From assembly GCA_023715865.1 (NCBI GenBank), contig JAMBOW010000002.1, positions 434,001 through 498,000 on the forward strand: DNA of 64,000 bases, read 5' to 3'. Both the position numbers and the translations under genes were made by a program. This DNA is from Neobacillus mesonae (GTDB lineage Bacteria > Bacillota > Bacilli > Paenibacillales > Paenibacillaceae). The first letter of the stretch is position 1; every line of letters begins with the position of its first letter. Below are positions 40,214 to 49,743 of the stretch, one piece after another. Below the pieces are notes generated by a model that was not told where the DNA came from, ran no database searches, and saw nothing but the letters and a program-made list of their open reading frames with translations.

Positions 40214-41011
40214 TCACAGCCATCCGACTACAAAACTGATCCATAGTGCAAACGGCAAGAGAAGAAGCTGTGCTAATAAGGTGCCTGCCAGACGAGACAT
40301 GAGCATACACCCGAATACCTTGTTCATCTGCTCTATTCGGATATTTCCGCGAAGAGAACGATCACTGAGCAGTGCAATTCGTGGATCAATAAGGAGGGTT
40401 AGGAGTATGGTTGCCATTCCATTAATTAGACCGGAGGATTGGGAGGCAGCCATCGCCTGGTCCGGATGCATATGTGCTGCATATAAAGTTGCAAGGACGC
40501 CTACGGTATAAATCGCGGTAACCGACATATTCAGAAGCATCAGTCTTCGGGGCAAATTCCCTGTCAGACATGATCTCAGCATAGAAATACGAGGCAAGGA
40601 AATATAATACCTCGCATTCTTCAGTTTGTTTATCGAGCATACGGTTGCGAGCATACCTGGAAGAGAGCCGGTATTCTCCAAATGAACCACCATTCTTGAC
40701 GACCAGCGAACCATAGTTGGAAACATTAGAATGGCAATGACGGTCCCCACCGCTGCCGCTCCTAATATCAGATGCAGCTGAGGAGCCAGAGAAACAGCTC
40801 CTGGGTCGGATGCTCTGTCTACGATCGAACCAAGCATCGGACCTTGTGCCATATTTGACGTGCGGGAGATGAGCAGCAGCATGCCTGACAAAGATAGTGC
40901 AATCGTTATTCGTTTCGTTCTCAATCCGCCAAGTCTCAGGGCATAAGAAAGACTGTCGGCTGCGTGAATCATCATCGTAAAGAAAAAAGGAAGTGCCAGT
41001 TGAAAGAGCAT
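40214..41011 (-). CDS. amj: lipid II flippase Amj
   Basis: A 265-residue DUF2837 membrane protein with about six hydrophobic segments. The signature HAADSLSYALRLGGLRTKRI and LISRTSNMAQGPMLGSIVD match B. subtilis Amj (YdaH), which moves lipid II across the membrane as an alternative to MurJ. The start at 41011 follows AAGGAG by 11 bases; a GTG at 41023 abuts the SD and is rejected. In B. subtilis amj is induced on envelope stress; no such promoter was identified here. Confidence 0.9.
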   Translation of the reverse strand: MLFQLALPFFFTMMIHAADSLSYALRLGGLRTKRITIALSLSGMLLLISRTSNMAQGPMLGSIVDRASDPGAVSLAPQLHLILGAAAVGTVIAILMFPTMVRWSSRMVVHLENTGSLPGMLATVCSINKLKNARYYISLPRISMLRSCLTGNLPRRLMLLNMSVTAIYTVGVLATLYAAHMHPDQAMAASQSSGLINGMATILLTLLIDPRIALLSDRSLRGNIRIEQMNKVFGCMLMSRLAGTLLAQLLLLPFALWISFVVGWL

Positions 41012-41117
41012 GTGGGTATTCACTCCTTATGTTTTTGTCATTTATGAATGGGTAATTATAATAAGATCGATTCTTAAGATTTATATTCACTAAATGTTTG
41101 AAGGGAGAGTGTCACTT

Positions 41118-41546
41118 ATGCCTTGGAACAAAAATGATTACCCGCCATCTATGAAAAATCTCGATCCTAGAATTCGCGAAAAGGCCGTAGAAATTGCAAA
41201 TGCTCTGCTTGATGATGGATATGAGGAAGGCAGATCGATTGCCATTGCTACAGCACAAGCAAAGGAATGGAACGAAAACCATCCAGAAGGGGAAAACAAG
41301 AAAGAGAATCGTTCTTCCCAAAAGAACGGACCTGTGCATACTTCCCGGGATCATCGCAATCTTCATGTTGTACCTCATGAAGACGGATGGGCCATCAAAC
41401 AAGAAGGCAAGGAACAGCCGAAGCATACCTATCGAGTGAAGAAAGAAGCAGAGGACGCTGCTAAAGAAATGGCTTCTTCCAAGCAAATCCGGGTTATCGT
41501 TCACGACAAGCAGGGTAAAATCTTAACCTCAACAGCATATGATTAA
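41118..41546 (+). CDS. YdaT-like DUF2188 protein
   Basis: 142 residues, soluble, charged. The N-terminal half (MPWNKNDYPPSMKNLDPRIR, then EIANALLDDGYEEGRSIAIAT) is close to B. subtilis YdaT. The C-terminal half (about 75-140) is a DUF2188-type unit with HVVPHEDGWAIKQEG and a RVIVHDKQGKI end. The function is unknown; homologues in Bacillus are linked to general stress. The ATG at 41118 has a GGGAGAG SD. Confidence 0.8.
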   Translation: MPWNKNDYPPSMKNLDPRIREKAVEIANALLDDGYEEGRSIAIATAQAKEWNENHPEGENKKENRSSQKNGPVHTSRDHRNLHVVPHEDGWAIKQEGKEQPKHTYRVKKEAEDAAKEMASSKQIRVIVHDKQGKILTSTAYD

Positions 41547-41586
41547 TTTTAATACAGCTGCTGTCTATCCGGACAAGCGCTTTGCC

Positions 41587-42513
41587 TCAATCCGTCAGGA
41601 TCAGCTTGGCTGCTCCAATTACGCCTGCTTTGTTTCCTAATTGAGCTGGCAGAATAGGGAGGGAGGGATGATCTGCAAATCCGTCCATCGTGTATTTTTC
41701 CACATGACGGCGAATCGGACGGAGCAATGCATCTCCCTGTTCTGTAATAGCTCCTCCAATGATAACGGCTGGAGGATTATAAAGATGAATGAGATTAGAT
41801 AAGCCAATTGCTATGTACTCGGAGTATTGATCGATAAGACTTTGCGCCGTTTTGTTCCCTAAATCTGCTTCCATAAATATGATTCGAGGATCCAAGGCCC
41901 AGTCTGACTCCCCCGCTTCCTCCGCCTGTCTTTTCAGTGCTGTCACCGATGCATACTGCTCCCAACAACCCTGTGACCCGCATGTACATGGAAGTCCGCT
42001 CAACTGAATAATCTGGTGACCAAAGGCACCGGCATAGCCGTTTCTTCCTTTAAAGACTCGACCATTCGTTATGAAGCTGCCGCCGACTCCCGTCCCTAGA
42101 CTTACAGATAGAAATTCTTTAAGTCCTTTGCCTGCCCCCTGCCACATTTCTCCAAGCGCCAGTACGTTCACATCATTTTCAAGCTTGGAGGGTAGCCCGA
42201 GTCTTCTCTCCATCTCTTCTTTTAATGGGGTTCCCTTCCAGTCTGGTAAATTAGCAGTTGCACTTCCTATTGTTCCATCCAAGGTTACAAACCCGGCAGT
42301 TCCCATTCCGATTCCTACTACTTCTATATTCATGCCTTTAGCCTGTTCTATACAGCCGGCAGCCGCTCCTGCAATGGAGTCTATCAGTTGAGCTTTGCCT
42401 TCACCTGCATTTGTCGGAACCGTAATCGCATATAAAATATGACCGTCCTCCCTAACAATACCGGCTTTAATATTCGTTCCGCCGATATCAATACCTACTG
42501 CAGCCTGATTCAT
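41587..42513 (-). CDS. glcK: ROK-family glucokinase
   Basis: About 308 residues. Phosphorylates glucose with ATP. ATP-binding motif GIDIGGTNIKAG, a catalytic region ENDVNVLALGE, and the ROK zinc motif CTCGSQGCWEQY. Length and motifs match Bacillus GlcK rather than a ROK repressor, which would carry an N-terminal helix-turn-helix. Start at 42513 has GAGGAG nine bases upstream. Monocistronic. Confidence 0.9.
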   Translation of the reverse strand: MNQAAVGIDIGGTNIKAGIVREDGHILYAITVPTNAGEGKAQLIDSIAGAAAGCIEQAKGMNIEVVGIGMGTAGFVTLDGTIGSATANLPDWKGTPLKEEMERRLGLPSKLENDVNVLALGEMWQGAGKGLKEFLSVSLGTGVGGSFITNGRVFKGRNGYAGAFGHQIIQLSGLPCTCGSQGCWEQYASVTALKRQAEEAGESDWALDPRIIFMEADLGNKTAQSLIDQYSEYIAIGLSNLIHLYNPPAVIIGGAITEQGDALLRPIRRHVEKYTMDGFADHPSLPILPAQLGNKAGVIGAAKLILTD

Positions 42514-42750
42514 AAAAGCCATCTCCTCTTACTGATCAGATTAAGAAGCGTTTATACCTTTCAATCTCTTCAAGGGTACGATTCACATAAGCGGCTCACA
42601 TAGACTTTTTAGCAGCAATCCCTCTATAATTTTCAATTGTTCTCTCCTTTATGAAATTAAAAAAGAAAAATACCTACTATTTCCTCTATGTTATCCTTTA
42701 GAATTAGAATATGTAAAGATTTTCAAATGCAAAAAGGAGTTTGTAAAAAT

Positions 42751-43620
42751 ATGATCCATAACGAGCACTATTCAGAAGGCTATCCTGAAATCAGAGCGCT
42801 TGATTTACAAGCAGATTGTGAGAATTGCTTCGGCCTATGCTGTGTCGCTCTGCCTTTCGCGGCATCATCCGATTTTGCGATCAGCAAAGGGGCTGGCCAG
42901 CCCTGTCATAACCTTCAATCCGATTTTCGCTGTTCCATTCACAACAGTCTTCGTGAGCAAGGTTTTCGAGGCTGTACAGTTTATGATTGCTTTGGTGCAG
43001 GCCAGAAGATCTCTCAGGTTACATTCAATGGAGAAGATTGGCGGCAAAAGCCTGATTCTGCTAAGCTCATGTTTGACGTCTTCCCTGTAATGTGGCAGCT
43101 TCAAGAACTGATTTGGTATCTCAAAGAAGCCATATCCCGCAAGGAAACCCACAGCATTCATCAGGAGCTAGATTCTGCCCTTGCCGAAACCATTCGCCTC
43201 ACCTTCCTACTTCCTGACGAATTAATAGAGCTGGATGTGGCCTCTCATCGGGCTAATGTCAATGTTCTTCTGCTGAAAACGAGCGAACTTGTTCGTAAAC
43301 ACGGGCAGCTCTTAAATAAAGGCGGCAGTAAAAAACAAAAAATCGGCGGCCGTGGAGCTGATCTAATAGGTGCTAAGCTTAAAAATGCCGACCTTAGATA
43401 CGCAAATCTTAGAGGGGCTTATTTAATTGCAGCTGATTTAAGGGATGCTGATCTTAGAGGAGCAGATCTCATTGGCGCTGATTTTCGGGATACAGACCTC
43501 AGAGGAGCCGATCTTACAGATTGCCTGTTTCTTACTCAGGTCCAGTTAAACGCGGCAGTAGGGGACAAGCGTACCAAGCTTCCAGCTGCACTTCAGCACC
43601 CATCCCACTGGTTGGTTTAA
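42751..43620 (+). CDS. CxxCxxxCC-domain protein fused to pentapeptide repeats
   Basis: About 289 residues. The N-terminal part has DCENCFGLCC, then further cysteines in PCHN, RCSIH, GCTVYDCFG: a pattern like the YkgJ-type putative metal-chelating domain (PF03692). A helical middle region follows. Residues about 186-250 contain some dozen pentapeptides of the A(D/N)LRx kind (ADLRDADLRGADL), forming a right-handed quadrilateral helix. The start at 42751 follows AAGGAG by 11 bases; an upstream in-frame ATG has no SD. Function unknown. Confidence 0.8.
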   Translation: MIHNEHYSEGYPEIRALDLQADCENCFGLCCVALPFAASSDFAISKGAGQPCHNLQSDFRCSIHNSLREQGFRGCTVYDCFGAGQKISQVTFNGEDWRQKPDSAKLMFDVFPVMWQLQELIWYLKEAISRKETHSIHQELDSALAETIRLTFLLPDELIELDVASHRANVNVLLLKTSELVRKHGQLLNKGGSKKQKIGGRGADLIGAKLKNADLRYANLRGAYLIAADLRDADLRGADLIGADFRDTDLRGADLTDCLFLTQVQLNAAVGDKRTKLPAALQHPSHWLV

Positions 43621-43670
43621 TTTTCCTTATAGATAGTAGCCTAAGATTTCAAATATACTTGCCAGATAAG

Positions 43671-43708
43671 AGAAGAAGCCGCACATTCTAGGAATGTTAC
43701 GGCTTCTG
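43671..43708 (-). terminator. terminator overlapping the DUF421 gene end
   Basis: AGAAGCCG-CATTC pairs with GAATG-CGGCTTCT on the minus strand. The stop codon lies inside the 5' arm. Confidence 0.65.
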
Positions 43709-44560
43709 CGGCGCTTGATAAGCATGCATTGCAGTTTTCACTTGGTCAAGGGCTTGCTGGTATTCAAGCTTGTCTTTATCAGTTAATGCAAACTGCCTGC
43801 GCATGTATAAGTCATCCTGTAATCTTTTCACCAATTCTGTAATTTGGTCATTAGGTTTCGGGGTTGCCGGTTTAGGCAGGGATGTCTTTCCTGTCTGCAC
43901 TGTGAGCTCTCCTTTGCTGTCCACCTGTCCGATAAATACATTGCTTAATGGCAGGTCTAGCTTCCGCAGCTTTTTATGAACCCAATCTTCATCATAGCCT
44001 GCAGCCATTAAAATATCCGGCAAGATATGCCCGTCTATAATTATCGTTCTTGGTTCTTGTTCAGAAGAAAGCTGATAGCCGAGTGCGTCCGCTGTAAGTG
44101 GCTGATGTTCCTTTTTGAGCATAACGTTGATTTCTCCGCTCTGTTCCATAACAGCAAACTCTACATCGGCTACTCTGAACACATCTTTTTTACGAAGCTG
44201 CTCTAAAAACTCATCTACGGTCAGACGTTCCTTCTTCAGATTATCCCCCAGCAACGCTCCATTCTCGACGAGTACCGTCGCTTTTCCATCGACAATATCC
44301 CGAAATTTCTTGCTCTTCATAGTGAAATATTCCGCTCCGCTGGATACCGCTACCCACACAAACAGCGCAACAAAGCCTAAATACCAAGTGTTATCAATAT
44401 CCAAAGAAATGTAACCCACCAAGTTACCCAGAGTGATGCCTGTAATATACTCAAACAGGGATAGCTGGGAGATCTGACGTTTGCCCAAAATTTTTGTGAT
44501 GATAAAAAGGACGGTTACCGATGCCAATGTTCTGATCGAAACCTCCAGCCAGTCTGGCAT
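43697..44560 (-). CDS. YetF-like DUF421 membrane protein
   Basis: 287 residues. Three N-terminal membrane segments (about 8-90) with KILGKRQISQLSLFEYITGI, the DUF421 signature. Next is the cytoplasmic YetF-type domain (about 90-220) with TVDEFLEQLRKKDVFRVADVEFAVMEQSG. The C-terminal tail is helical and basic. YetF proteins are linked to spore/stress membrane functions, but the biochemical role is not established. Start assignment is straightforward. Confidence 0.85.
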   Translation of the reverse strand: MPDWLEVSIRTLASVTVLFIITKILGKRQISQLSLFEYITGITLGNLVGYISLDIDNTWYLGFVALFVWVAVSSGAEYFTMKSKKFRDIVDGKATVLVENGALLGDNLKKERLTVDEFLEQLRKKDVFRVADVEFAVMEQSGEINVMLKKEHQPLTADALGYQLSSEQEPRTIIIDGHILPDILMAAGYDEDWVHKKLRKLDLPLSNVFIGQVDSKGELTVQTGKTSLPKPATPKPNDQITELVKRLQDDLYMRRQFALTDKDKLEYQQALDQVKTAMHAYQAPQKP

Positions 44561-44707
44561 GTTTGTTCGCCTCCCTAATCGTTATTTTGTGTCTGGGATT
44601 ATTCGCTGAACTTCAGCCATTTTCTAATTGCTCAATTCCATCGTTGTGATTGATTCCAATCCATACTTCAAATTGTTTAGTCTTTCTTTGTGATTGATTG
44701 CAATCGA

Positions 44708-46123
44708 TCATACCTCAACAATTTTTATCAAATTCGTCGTGCCCGATATACCAATCGGCACTCCCGCCGATAGCACCACAACATCCCCTTGTGCAACAAA
44801 ACCTTTCATTGACGCATTTCGGGTTACAGACTCAAACATTTCATCCGTCGTCGTTACCTTCTCACCCAAGAACGGAAACACACCTGAATATAAGCATAAC
44901 TTAGGAAGTACTTCCGGATTTGATGTAATCGCTAGGATTGGTGCTTCCGGTCGGTACTTAGACACCATTTTTGCTGTGAACCCACTGCCTGTGGATGTAA
45001 TGATCACCTTTGCGGCAAGCTCCAGTGATGCACTTACCACACTTTGACTGATTACTTCAGTAATTTTGGTCGTGTGCAGCTCTCTTTTCTTGAAGAACTC
45101 ATTTCTGTAATCAATGAGCGATTCGGCTTTCTCTGCAACTGCAGCCATTGTTTTCACCGATTCCACCGGATATTTACCAGCCGCTGACTCGCCCGACAGC
45201 ATCACGACATCCGCTCCCTGAAGAACTGCGTTTGATACATCGCTAACTTCAGCCCTGGTTGGACGGGGATTTACTTGCATGGAATCCAGCATATGTGTGG
45301 CTACGATCACCGGTTTTCCTGCCAGATTACATTTTTTGATTAGCTCTATTTGGACCATGGGTACATCTTCTATAGGCACCTCAACCCCTAAATCACCTCG
45401 GGCAACCATTATTCCATCTGAAGCATTTATAATTTCATCAATGTGATCTACTCCCTCTTGATTCTCAATCTTGGAATAGATTTGAACATGCTCCGCCTGA
45501 TTTTGCTTGAGGATAGACCTTATTTCATCAATATCCGCTCCCTTTCTTACGAAAGAAGCCGCGATCATCTCAACTTTGTTTTCGAGACCGAAAGCAATGT
45601 GCTTCTTATCCCGCTCCGTTACCCCAGGCAGTGTTGTTTTGATGCCCGGCAAATTCACGCCTTTTCTTGGCTTAAGCACACCGCCGTTTAGAATCTTGCA
45701 ATGTATTTCCGGTCCAGTGATTTTCAACACTTCCAGTTCAATAAGTCCATCATCAATCAGTACTTTATCTCCTGGTTTTACCACTTGATTCATTTCAGGG
45801 TAATTCACTCCGATACGCTGTATATCTCCTAATATTTCCTCTGTAGTTAGTATGAGCTCTGTTCCTGTCACAAGGTTAACTGAATCTTCTTTCAATTTCC
45901 CGATACGGATTTCGGGACCTTTTATATCAATCATAATTGGAACAAATGTCCCCAGCTCTTCAGCAGCTTTACGCACACGTTCTATTCGCTGAACATGCTC
46001 GTCAAGCTCTCCATGCGCCATATTAAGGCGTGCAACGGTCATTCCATGCCCGATCATTTGTTTTAGCAAATCGATGGAGTCACAAGCAGGCCCCATGGTA
46101 CATATAATTTTGGTCTTCAGCAT
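44708..46123 (-). CDS. pyk: pyruvate kinase
   Basis: 471 residues. Converts phosphoenolpyruvate and ADP to pyruvate and ATP. Motifs: KIICTMGPA near the N-terminus, ARLNMAHG, the catalytic KIENQEGVDHI lysine loop, and MVARGDLGVEVP with the GD metal ligand. It lacks the C-terminal PEP-utiliser-like extension carried by Bacillus Pyk (about 585 residues), so it is the short form. The 3' end overlaps a near-palindrome TGATTGATTGCAATCGATCA rather than a clean terminator. Monocistronic; the tandem array lies just upstream. Confidence 0.95.
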   Translation of the reverse strand: MLKTKIICTMGPACDSIDLLKQMIGHGMTVARLNMAHGELDEHVQRIERVRKAAEELGTFVPIMIDIKGPEIRIGKLKEDSVNLVTGTELILTTEEILGDIQRIGVNYPEMNQVVKPGDKVLIDDGLIELEVLKITGPEIHCKILNGGVLKPRKGVNLPGIKTTLPGVTERDKKHIAFGLENKVEMIAASFVRKGADIDEIRSILKQNQAEHVQIYSKIENQEGVDHIDEIINASDGIMVARGDLGVEVPIEDVPMVQIELIKKCNLAGKPVIVATHMLDSMQVNPRPTRAEVSDVSNAVLQGADVVMLSGESAAGKYPVESVKTMAAVAEKAESLIDYRNEFFKKRELHTTKITEVISQSVVSASLELAAKVIITSTGSGFTAKMVSKYRPEAPILAITSNPEVLPKLCLYSGVFPFLGEKVTTTDEMFESVTRNASMKGFVAQGDVVVLSAGVPIGISGTTNLIKIVEV

Positions 46124-46220
46124 TCTTTCTCCTCACTTGTCGATAAAATTAACCGTTACTAAATGGTCCTTTGTGAAGTATGTGTTCTACCTGTAAAAAT
46201 CATGTATAGGCGTTCCATTT

Positions 46221-46924
46221 AGCGTTCCATTTTTGACTGACTCTCTCCAGTTGCTCCGCAAAAGTCGTTCGCCATCCAAAAATTCCACTTGGTAGGGTTG
46301 AATGGCCTCATCTTGTTCTCTGATTCGGTTTGATGTCATCAAAGTGCTGAATGAGATTGCTGCGGGCAGTTCCAGCGTTCCATTTTTGACTGACTCTCTC
46401 CAATTGCTTTGCAAAAGTCGTCCGCCATCCAAGAATTCCACTTGGCAGGGGTTGGTTGGCCTCATCAATGTTTTCTGATTCGGCTTGATGTCATCAAAGT
46501 GCTGAATGAGATTGCTGCGGGCAGTTCCAGCGTTCCATTTTTGACTGACTCTCTCCAGTTGCTCCGCAAAAGTCGTTCGCCATCCAAAAATTCCACTCGG
46601 CAGGGGTTGGTTGGCCTCATCAATGTTTTCTGATTCGGTTTGATGTAATCAAAGTGCTTAGTGAGATTGCTGCGGGCAGTTCTAGCGTTCCATTTTTGAC
46701 TGACTCTCTAGTTGCTTCGCAAAAGTCGTTCGTCATCCAAAAATTCCACTTGGTAGGGTTGAATGGCCTCATCTTGTTCTCTGATTCGGTTTGATGTAAT
46801 CAAAGTGCTTAGTGAGATTGCTGCGGGCAGTTCTAGCGTTCCATTTTTGACTGACTCTCTAGTTGCTTCGCAAAAGTCGTTCGCCATCCAAAAATTCCAC
46901 TTGGTAGGGTTGAATGGCCTCATC
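46221..46924. repeat. tandem array of about 153-bp units, 4.6 copies
   Basis: Units begin at 46221, 46374, 46529, 46684 and 46835 (the last partial, ending near 46924), with lengths 153, 155, 155 and 151. Each starts AGCGTTCCATTTTTGACTG. Copies fall into two subtypes: 1, 4 and 5 share one central variant (GGTAGGGTTGAATGG), while 2 and 3 share another (GGCAGGGGTTGGTTGG). The minus strand of a 153-base unit would encode a 51-residue peptide with QVEFLDGERLLRSN. The 155 and 151 lengths break that frame. There is no spacer structure, so this is not CRISPR. Confidence 0.9.
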
Positions 46925-46972
46925 AGAAATCCCGCTGCTGGGTTGTGCTGAGATACACTTGAACATTACAAA

Positions 46973-47000
46973 GAACCGATACATAACTGCATCGGTTCTA
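46973..47000 (-). terminator. terminator of the DUF1854 gene
   Basis: On the minus strand AGAACCGAT pairs with ATCGGTTCT, followed by TTT. It closes the ABC-exporter/DUF1854 unit. Confidence 0.75.
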
Positions 47001-47019
47001 AACTTTCTATGGGATTTAA

Positions 47020-47520
47020 TCAAATTACGTCGGTAAGCTCTTTTCTGCTATGTGCATCTAGCTCTCGCCAGTCAAGGATTTCACAACGTTTGCCGTTAAT
47101 ATCCGTCAATACCATCCGACCCTCACCAGGAAACTGCACATGCTCGTGAAGATTTCGCATCGCCATTCTTGTTGGACCCAATGTTGTTTGCAGCTCCCAC
47201 ATCCAAAGCTCTGATTTTTCTTTGACGCTGTCCACTCTGGTTACTCGTGGCAGAAAATATCGAAACTGCAGTTCTTTGTCCAATTCCTCTCTGCTTTCCG
47301 AATCCAGCTGGTTGATATCCTTCACGATCCCAAGCTCATCTCCTTTTGCATTTCGAATGGAGATATACTGTGTCGTATACTTAAATGGGAAAGTGCGATA
47401 AACGACAATCTCATCATATGGCGTACCTTCTACAACGCCCTGCAGCACTCCCCCTATTCCACGGCTGAATATGACGGATTGCGGCGTCAGAAAATGAATA
47501 TCGTAAGGATCCCGTTCCAC
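47020..47520 (-). CDS. DUF1854 protein, ABC-exporter partner
   Basis: 166 residues, soluble. Contains two beta-rich halves; the C-terminal part MVLTDINGKRCEILDWRELD is typical of DUF1854. It starts at a GTG that overlaps the TAG of the ABC gene (TAGTG), with AGGGGG upstream, so the two are translated together. In other bacteria DUF1854 proteins accompany the same kind of ABC protein, sometimes with cyanophycin genes; none of those is here. Confidence 0.75.
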   Translation of the reverse strand: MERDPYDIHFLTPQSVIFSRGIGGVLQGVVEGTPYDEIVVYRTFPFKYTTQYISIRNAKGDELGIVKDINQLDSESREELDKELQFRYFLPRVTRVDSVKEKSELWMWELQTTLGPTRMAMRNLHEHVQFPGEGRMVLTDINGKRCEILDWRELDAHSRKELTDVI

Positions 47521-49721
47521 TAACCTTCGACCCCCTTAATCTTGGACAACTCTTTCTGTGCATCGACTAATTTACGATATGCTCCATCTTCAATCGCAAG
47601 CAGCTCTTCATGTGTCCCAACCTCTACAATCTTTCCTTTATCAAGTACGACCAGCCGGTCAGCGTTTCGAAGAGTAGAAAGACGATGAGCTATCGCAAAT
47701 GTCGTTCGTCCTTTAATAAGTCTTGATATCGCTTCTTGAATTTGCCGTTCCGTTTCCGTATCTACAGACGCCGTCGCTTCATCCAATATTAAAATACGCG
47801 GATCATGAATAATTGCCCGGGCAATAGATACCCGCTGCTTTTCGCCTCCGGACAACCGGTGCCCCCGTTCCCCAACTCTTGTATCATATCCGTCAGGTAA
47901 GCGAACGATAAAATCATGGGCATTTGCAATCTTCGCCGCCCTCATTATTTCGTCTGGAGTAGCATCAGGCTTTGAGTAGGCGATATTTTCAGCTATTGTA
48001 CCGTCAAACAGAAATGTTTCCTGCAGTACGACCCCAATTTTGTTACGTAAATCTGTTTGACTAATTTCTGTTAAGGGAACTCCGTCTATGGTCAGGCTTC
48101 CCTCATCCGGATCGTAAAAACGACATATTAAGTTAATAAAGGTCGACTTTCCTGCTCCTGAATGTCCAACAAGACCGATCATTTCTCCCGGCTGAACCTC
48201 AAGGTTCACTTTCTTCAATACGGGGTGATGCTTCTCATAGCCGTAGGTGACGTTATCAAATTTAACATTCCCTTTCATCGTCTCCATCTGGCGCGGATTC
48301 GTAGCATCCGGCACATCCGGTGTCGTATCCAATATTTCAAAAACACGATCTGCTGCAGCCAGCGCATTACTGGACCAGTTAATCATCTGGCTGATCCATT
48401 GCAAGGGTCCAAACAGCATACCGAGGTATGAAATTAATGCCATGAGCACACCAAGCTGAAGATCCCCCCGTATAACTGAGGATCCACCGTAATACCAAAT
48501 AAGCAATGTCCCTATCCCGGCAATCATGGAGAATAACGGGAACATCCCCTGCCACAAGCCTTCTATTCGAATGTTATGCTTCACAAGCTGTTCGTTCACT
48601 TCGCTGTATCTGGAAATCTCCGATTTCTCCTGTCCGAACGCTTTGACTACCCGTATACCTTGAAGTGAGTCGCCGACAATTACATTCAAACGAAAAATAG
48701 ATCTCCATTGCTGATACCACCGCCGTCCAATCTTCGGCCACAGCGATAAGGATACAAACACCATGACTGGCATAGGGAGTAGAGCAAACAAGGTCAATTT
48801 CCAATCCAACCCGAACATTATCGCAAAAATAGCAATCACTCTAAGCGATTCCCCAGTTACCCAAATGATGCCATCGGTCATGAATTGTCGCATAGACTCC
48901 GAGTCGCTGTTAACCCTCCCGATAAATTGTGACGTTTGCCTTCGGTCAAAGAACGACAGTGATAGTTTCATTAAAGCATGATAAATATCTTTACGGATAT
49001 CGCCCATTAATTTAGACCCTACCCAGACCCCCAGTAAACCACGGACCGTTTGCATTACCGATGTTACCAGCATCGTAACACCTAAACCGATCACAACCCA
49101 GAGTAGTGAGCCTGCCAGTGAATCCGGTTTCAAAACGTCGTCTATCATAATTTTGGTTAGGTAAGGCGGGATCAATTCTATAAGTGTAGTCAGCACAAGC
49201 AATATTCCGGCGAAAACCATTTGCCCTTTGTAAGGCGTCGCATACTTGAGCATGCGAAGAATCACTTTCCCATTGTCTTTACAGACAGGACAAGTCTGAG
49301 TACCTTCCGCCAGCGGATGCTCGCAATTCGGACAGTAACGCGGAAGCTCCTTTTCTGATGCTGCAGGCAGCTCCTCGTTCTGAACCACAGCACATAACAG
49401 TTTTGCTGCGAAACTAAAGACCGCCGTAAGGGCGGCCGTATATCTCGCTATTACAACAGGGCCTTTGGAAGTATCAGCAATGAACGAACCTCCGCCTATA
49501 CCACTGACGGCTCTGGCTTCTTTCAACTCCTGAACTTCCAGCCTGCTTATTTTTTCTCCTTCCGGAGTCCAGACCGTGACCTCATCCTCAGTGATCACGA
49601 TCCATTGTTCCCCAAAATGTCCATTGTGTAATAAATCCGTCCGTGCGCAAAACAAAAGGGGAAGCTCTATTTGACCTCCGATTGAGCTCGGAAGTGCTTG
49701 AATAATTGACAACGAAGACAC
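47520..49721 (-). CDS. ABC exporter with N-terminal PH-like and zinc-ribbon extension
   Basis: 733 residues. Residues about 1-125 form a beta-rich, PH-like extension. A zinc ribbon CPNC-x10-CPVC (about 130-150) follows. Then a type I exporter membrane domain with six segments (about 165-455) and an ABC ATPase domain (about 480-725) with Walker A GHSGAGKST, signature LSGGEKQ, Walker B ILILDEATA. The exporter core is ordinary; the extension is unusual. Cotranslated with the DUF1854 protein. Substrate unknown. Confidence 0.88.
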   Translation of the reverse strand: MSSLSIIQALPSSIGGQIELPLLFCARTDLLHNGHFGEQWIVITEDEVTVWTPEGEKISRLEVQELKEARAVSGIGGGSFIADTSKGPVVIARYTAALTAVFSFAAKLLCAVVQNEELPAASEKELPRYCPNCEHPLAEGTQTCPVCKDNGKVILRMLKYATPYKGQMVFAGILLVLTTLIELIPPYLTKIMIDDVLKPDSLAGSLLWVVIGLGVTMLVTSVMQTVRGLLGVWVGSKLMGDIRKDIYHALMKLSLSFFDRRQTSQFIGRVNSDSESMRQFMTDGIIWVTGESLRVIAIFAIMFGLDWKLTLFALLPMPVMVFVSLSLWPKIGRRWYQQWRSIFRLNVIVGDSLQGIRVVKAFGQEKSEISRYSEVNEQLVKHNIRIEGLWQGMFPLFSMIAGIGTLLIWYYGGSSVIRGDLQLGVLMALISYLGMLFGPLQWISQMINWSSNALAAADRVFEILDTTPDVPDATNPRQMETMKGNVKFDNVTYGYEKHHPVLKKVNLEVQPGEMIGLVGHSGAGKSTFINLICRFYDPDEGSLTIDGVPLTEISQTDLRNKIGVVLQETFLFDGTIAENIAYSKPDATPDEIMRAAKIANAHDFIVRLPDGYDTRVGERGHRLSGGEKQRVSIARAIIHDPRILILDEATASVDTETERQIQEAISRLIKGRTTFAIAHRLSTLRNADRLVVLDKGKIVEVGTHEELLAIEDGAYRKLVDAQKELSKIKGVEG

Positions 49722-49743
49722 TCTCCCATCATATCCGTAAGGT

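Noticed and set aside
40422..41090. 222-codon minus-strand frame overlapping amj
   Set aside because: Alternative frame of amj; the amj frame has the family motifs and SD.
46187..46468. Repeat-derived minus-strand frames as real genes
   Set aside because: Units of 151 and 155 bases break the frame, and there is no SD; better described as a repeat array.
46221..46924. CRISPR array
   Set aside because: Units are about 153 bases with no distinct spacers, and no cas genes are present.
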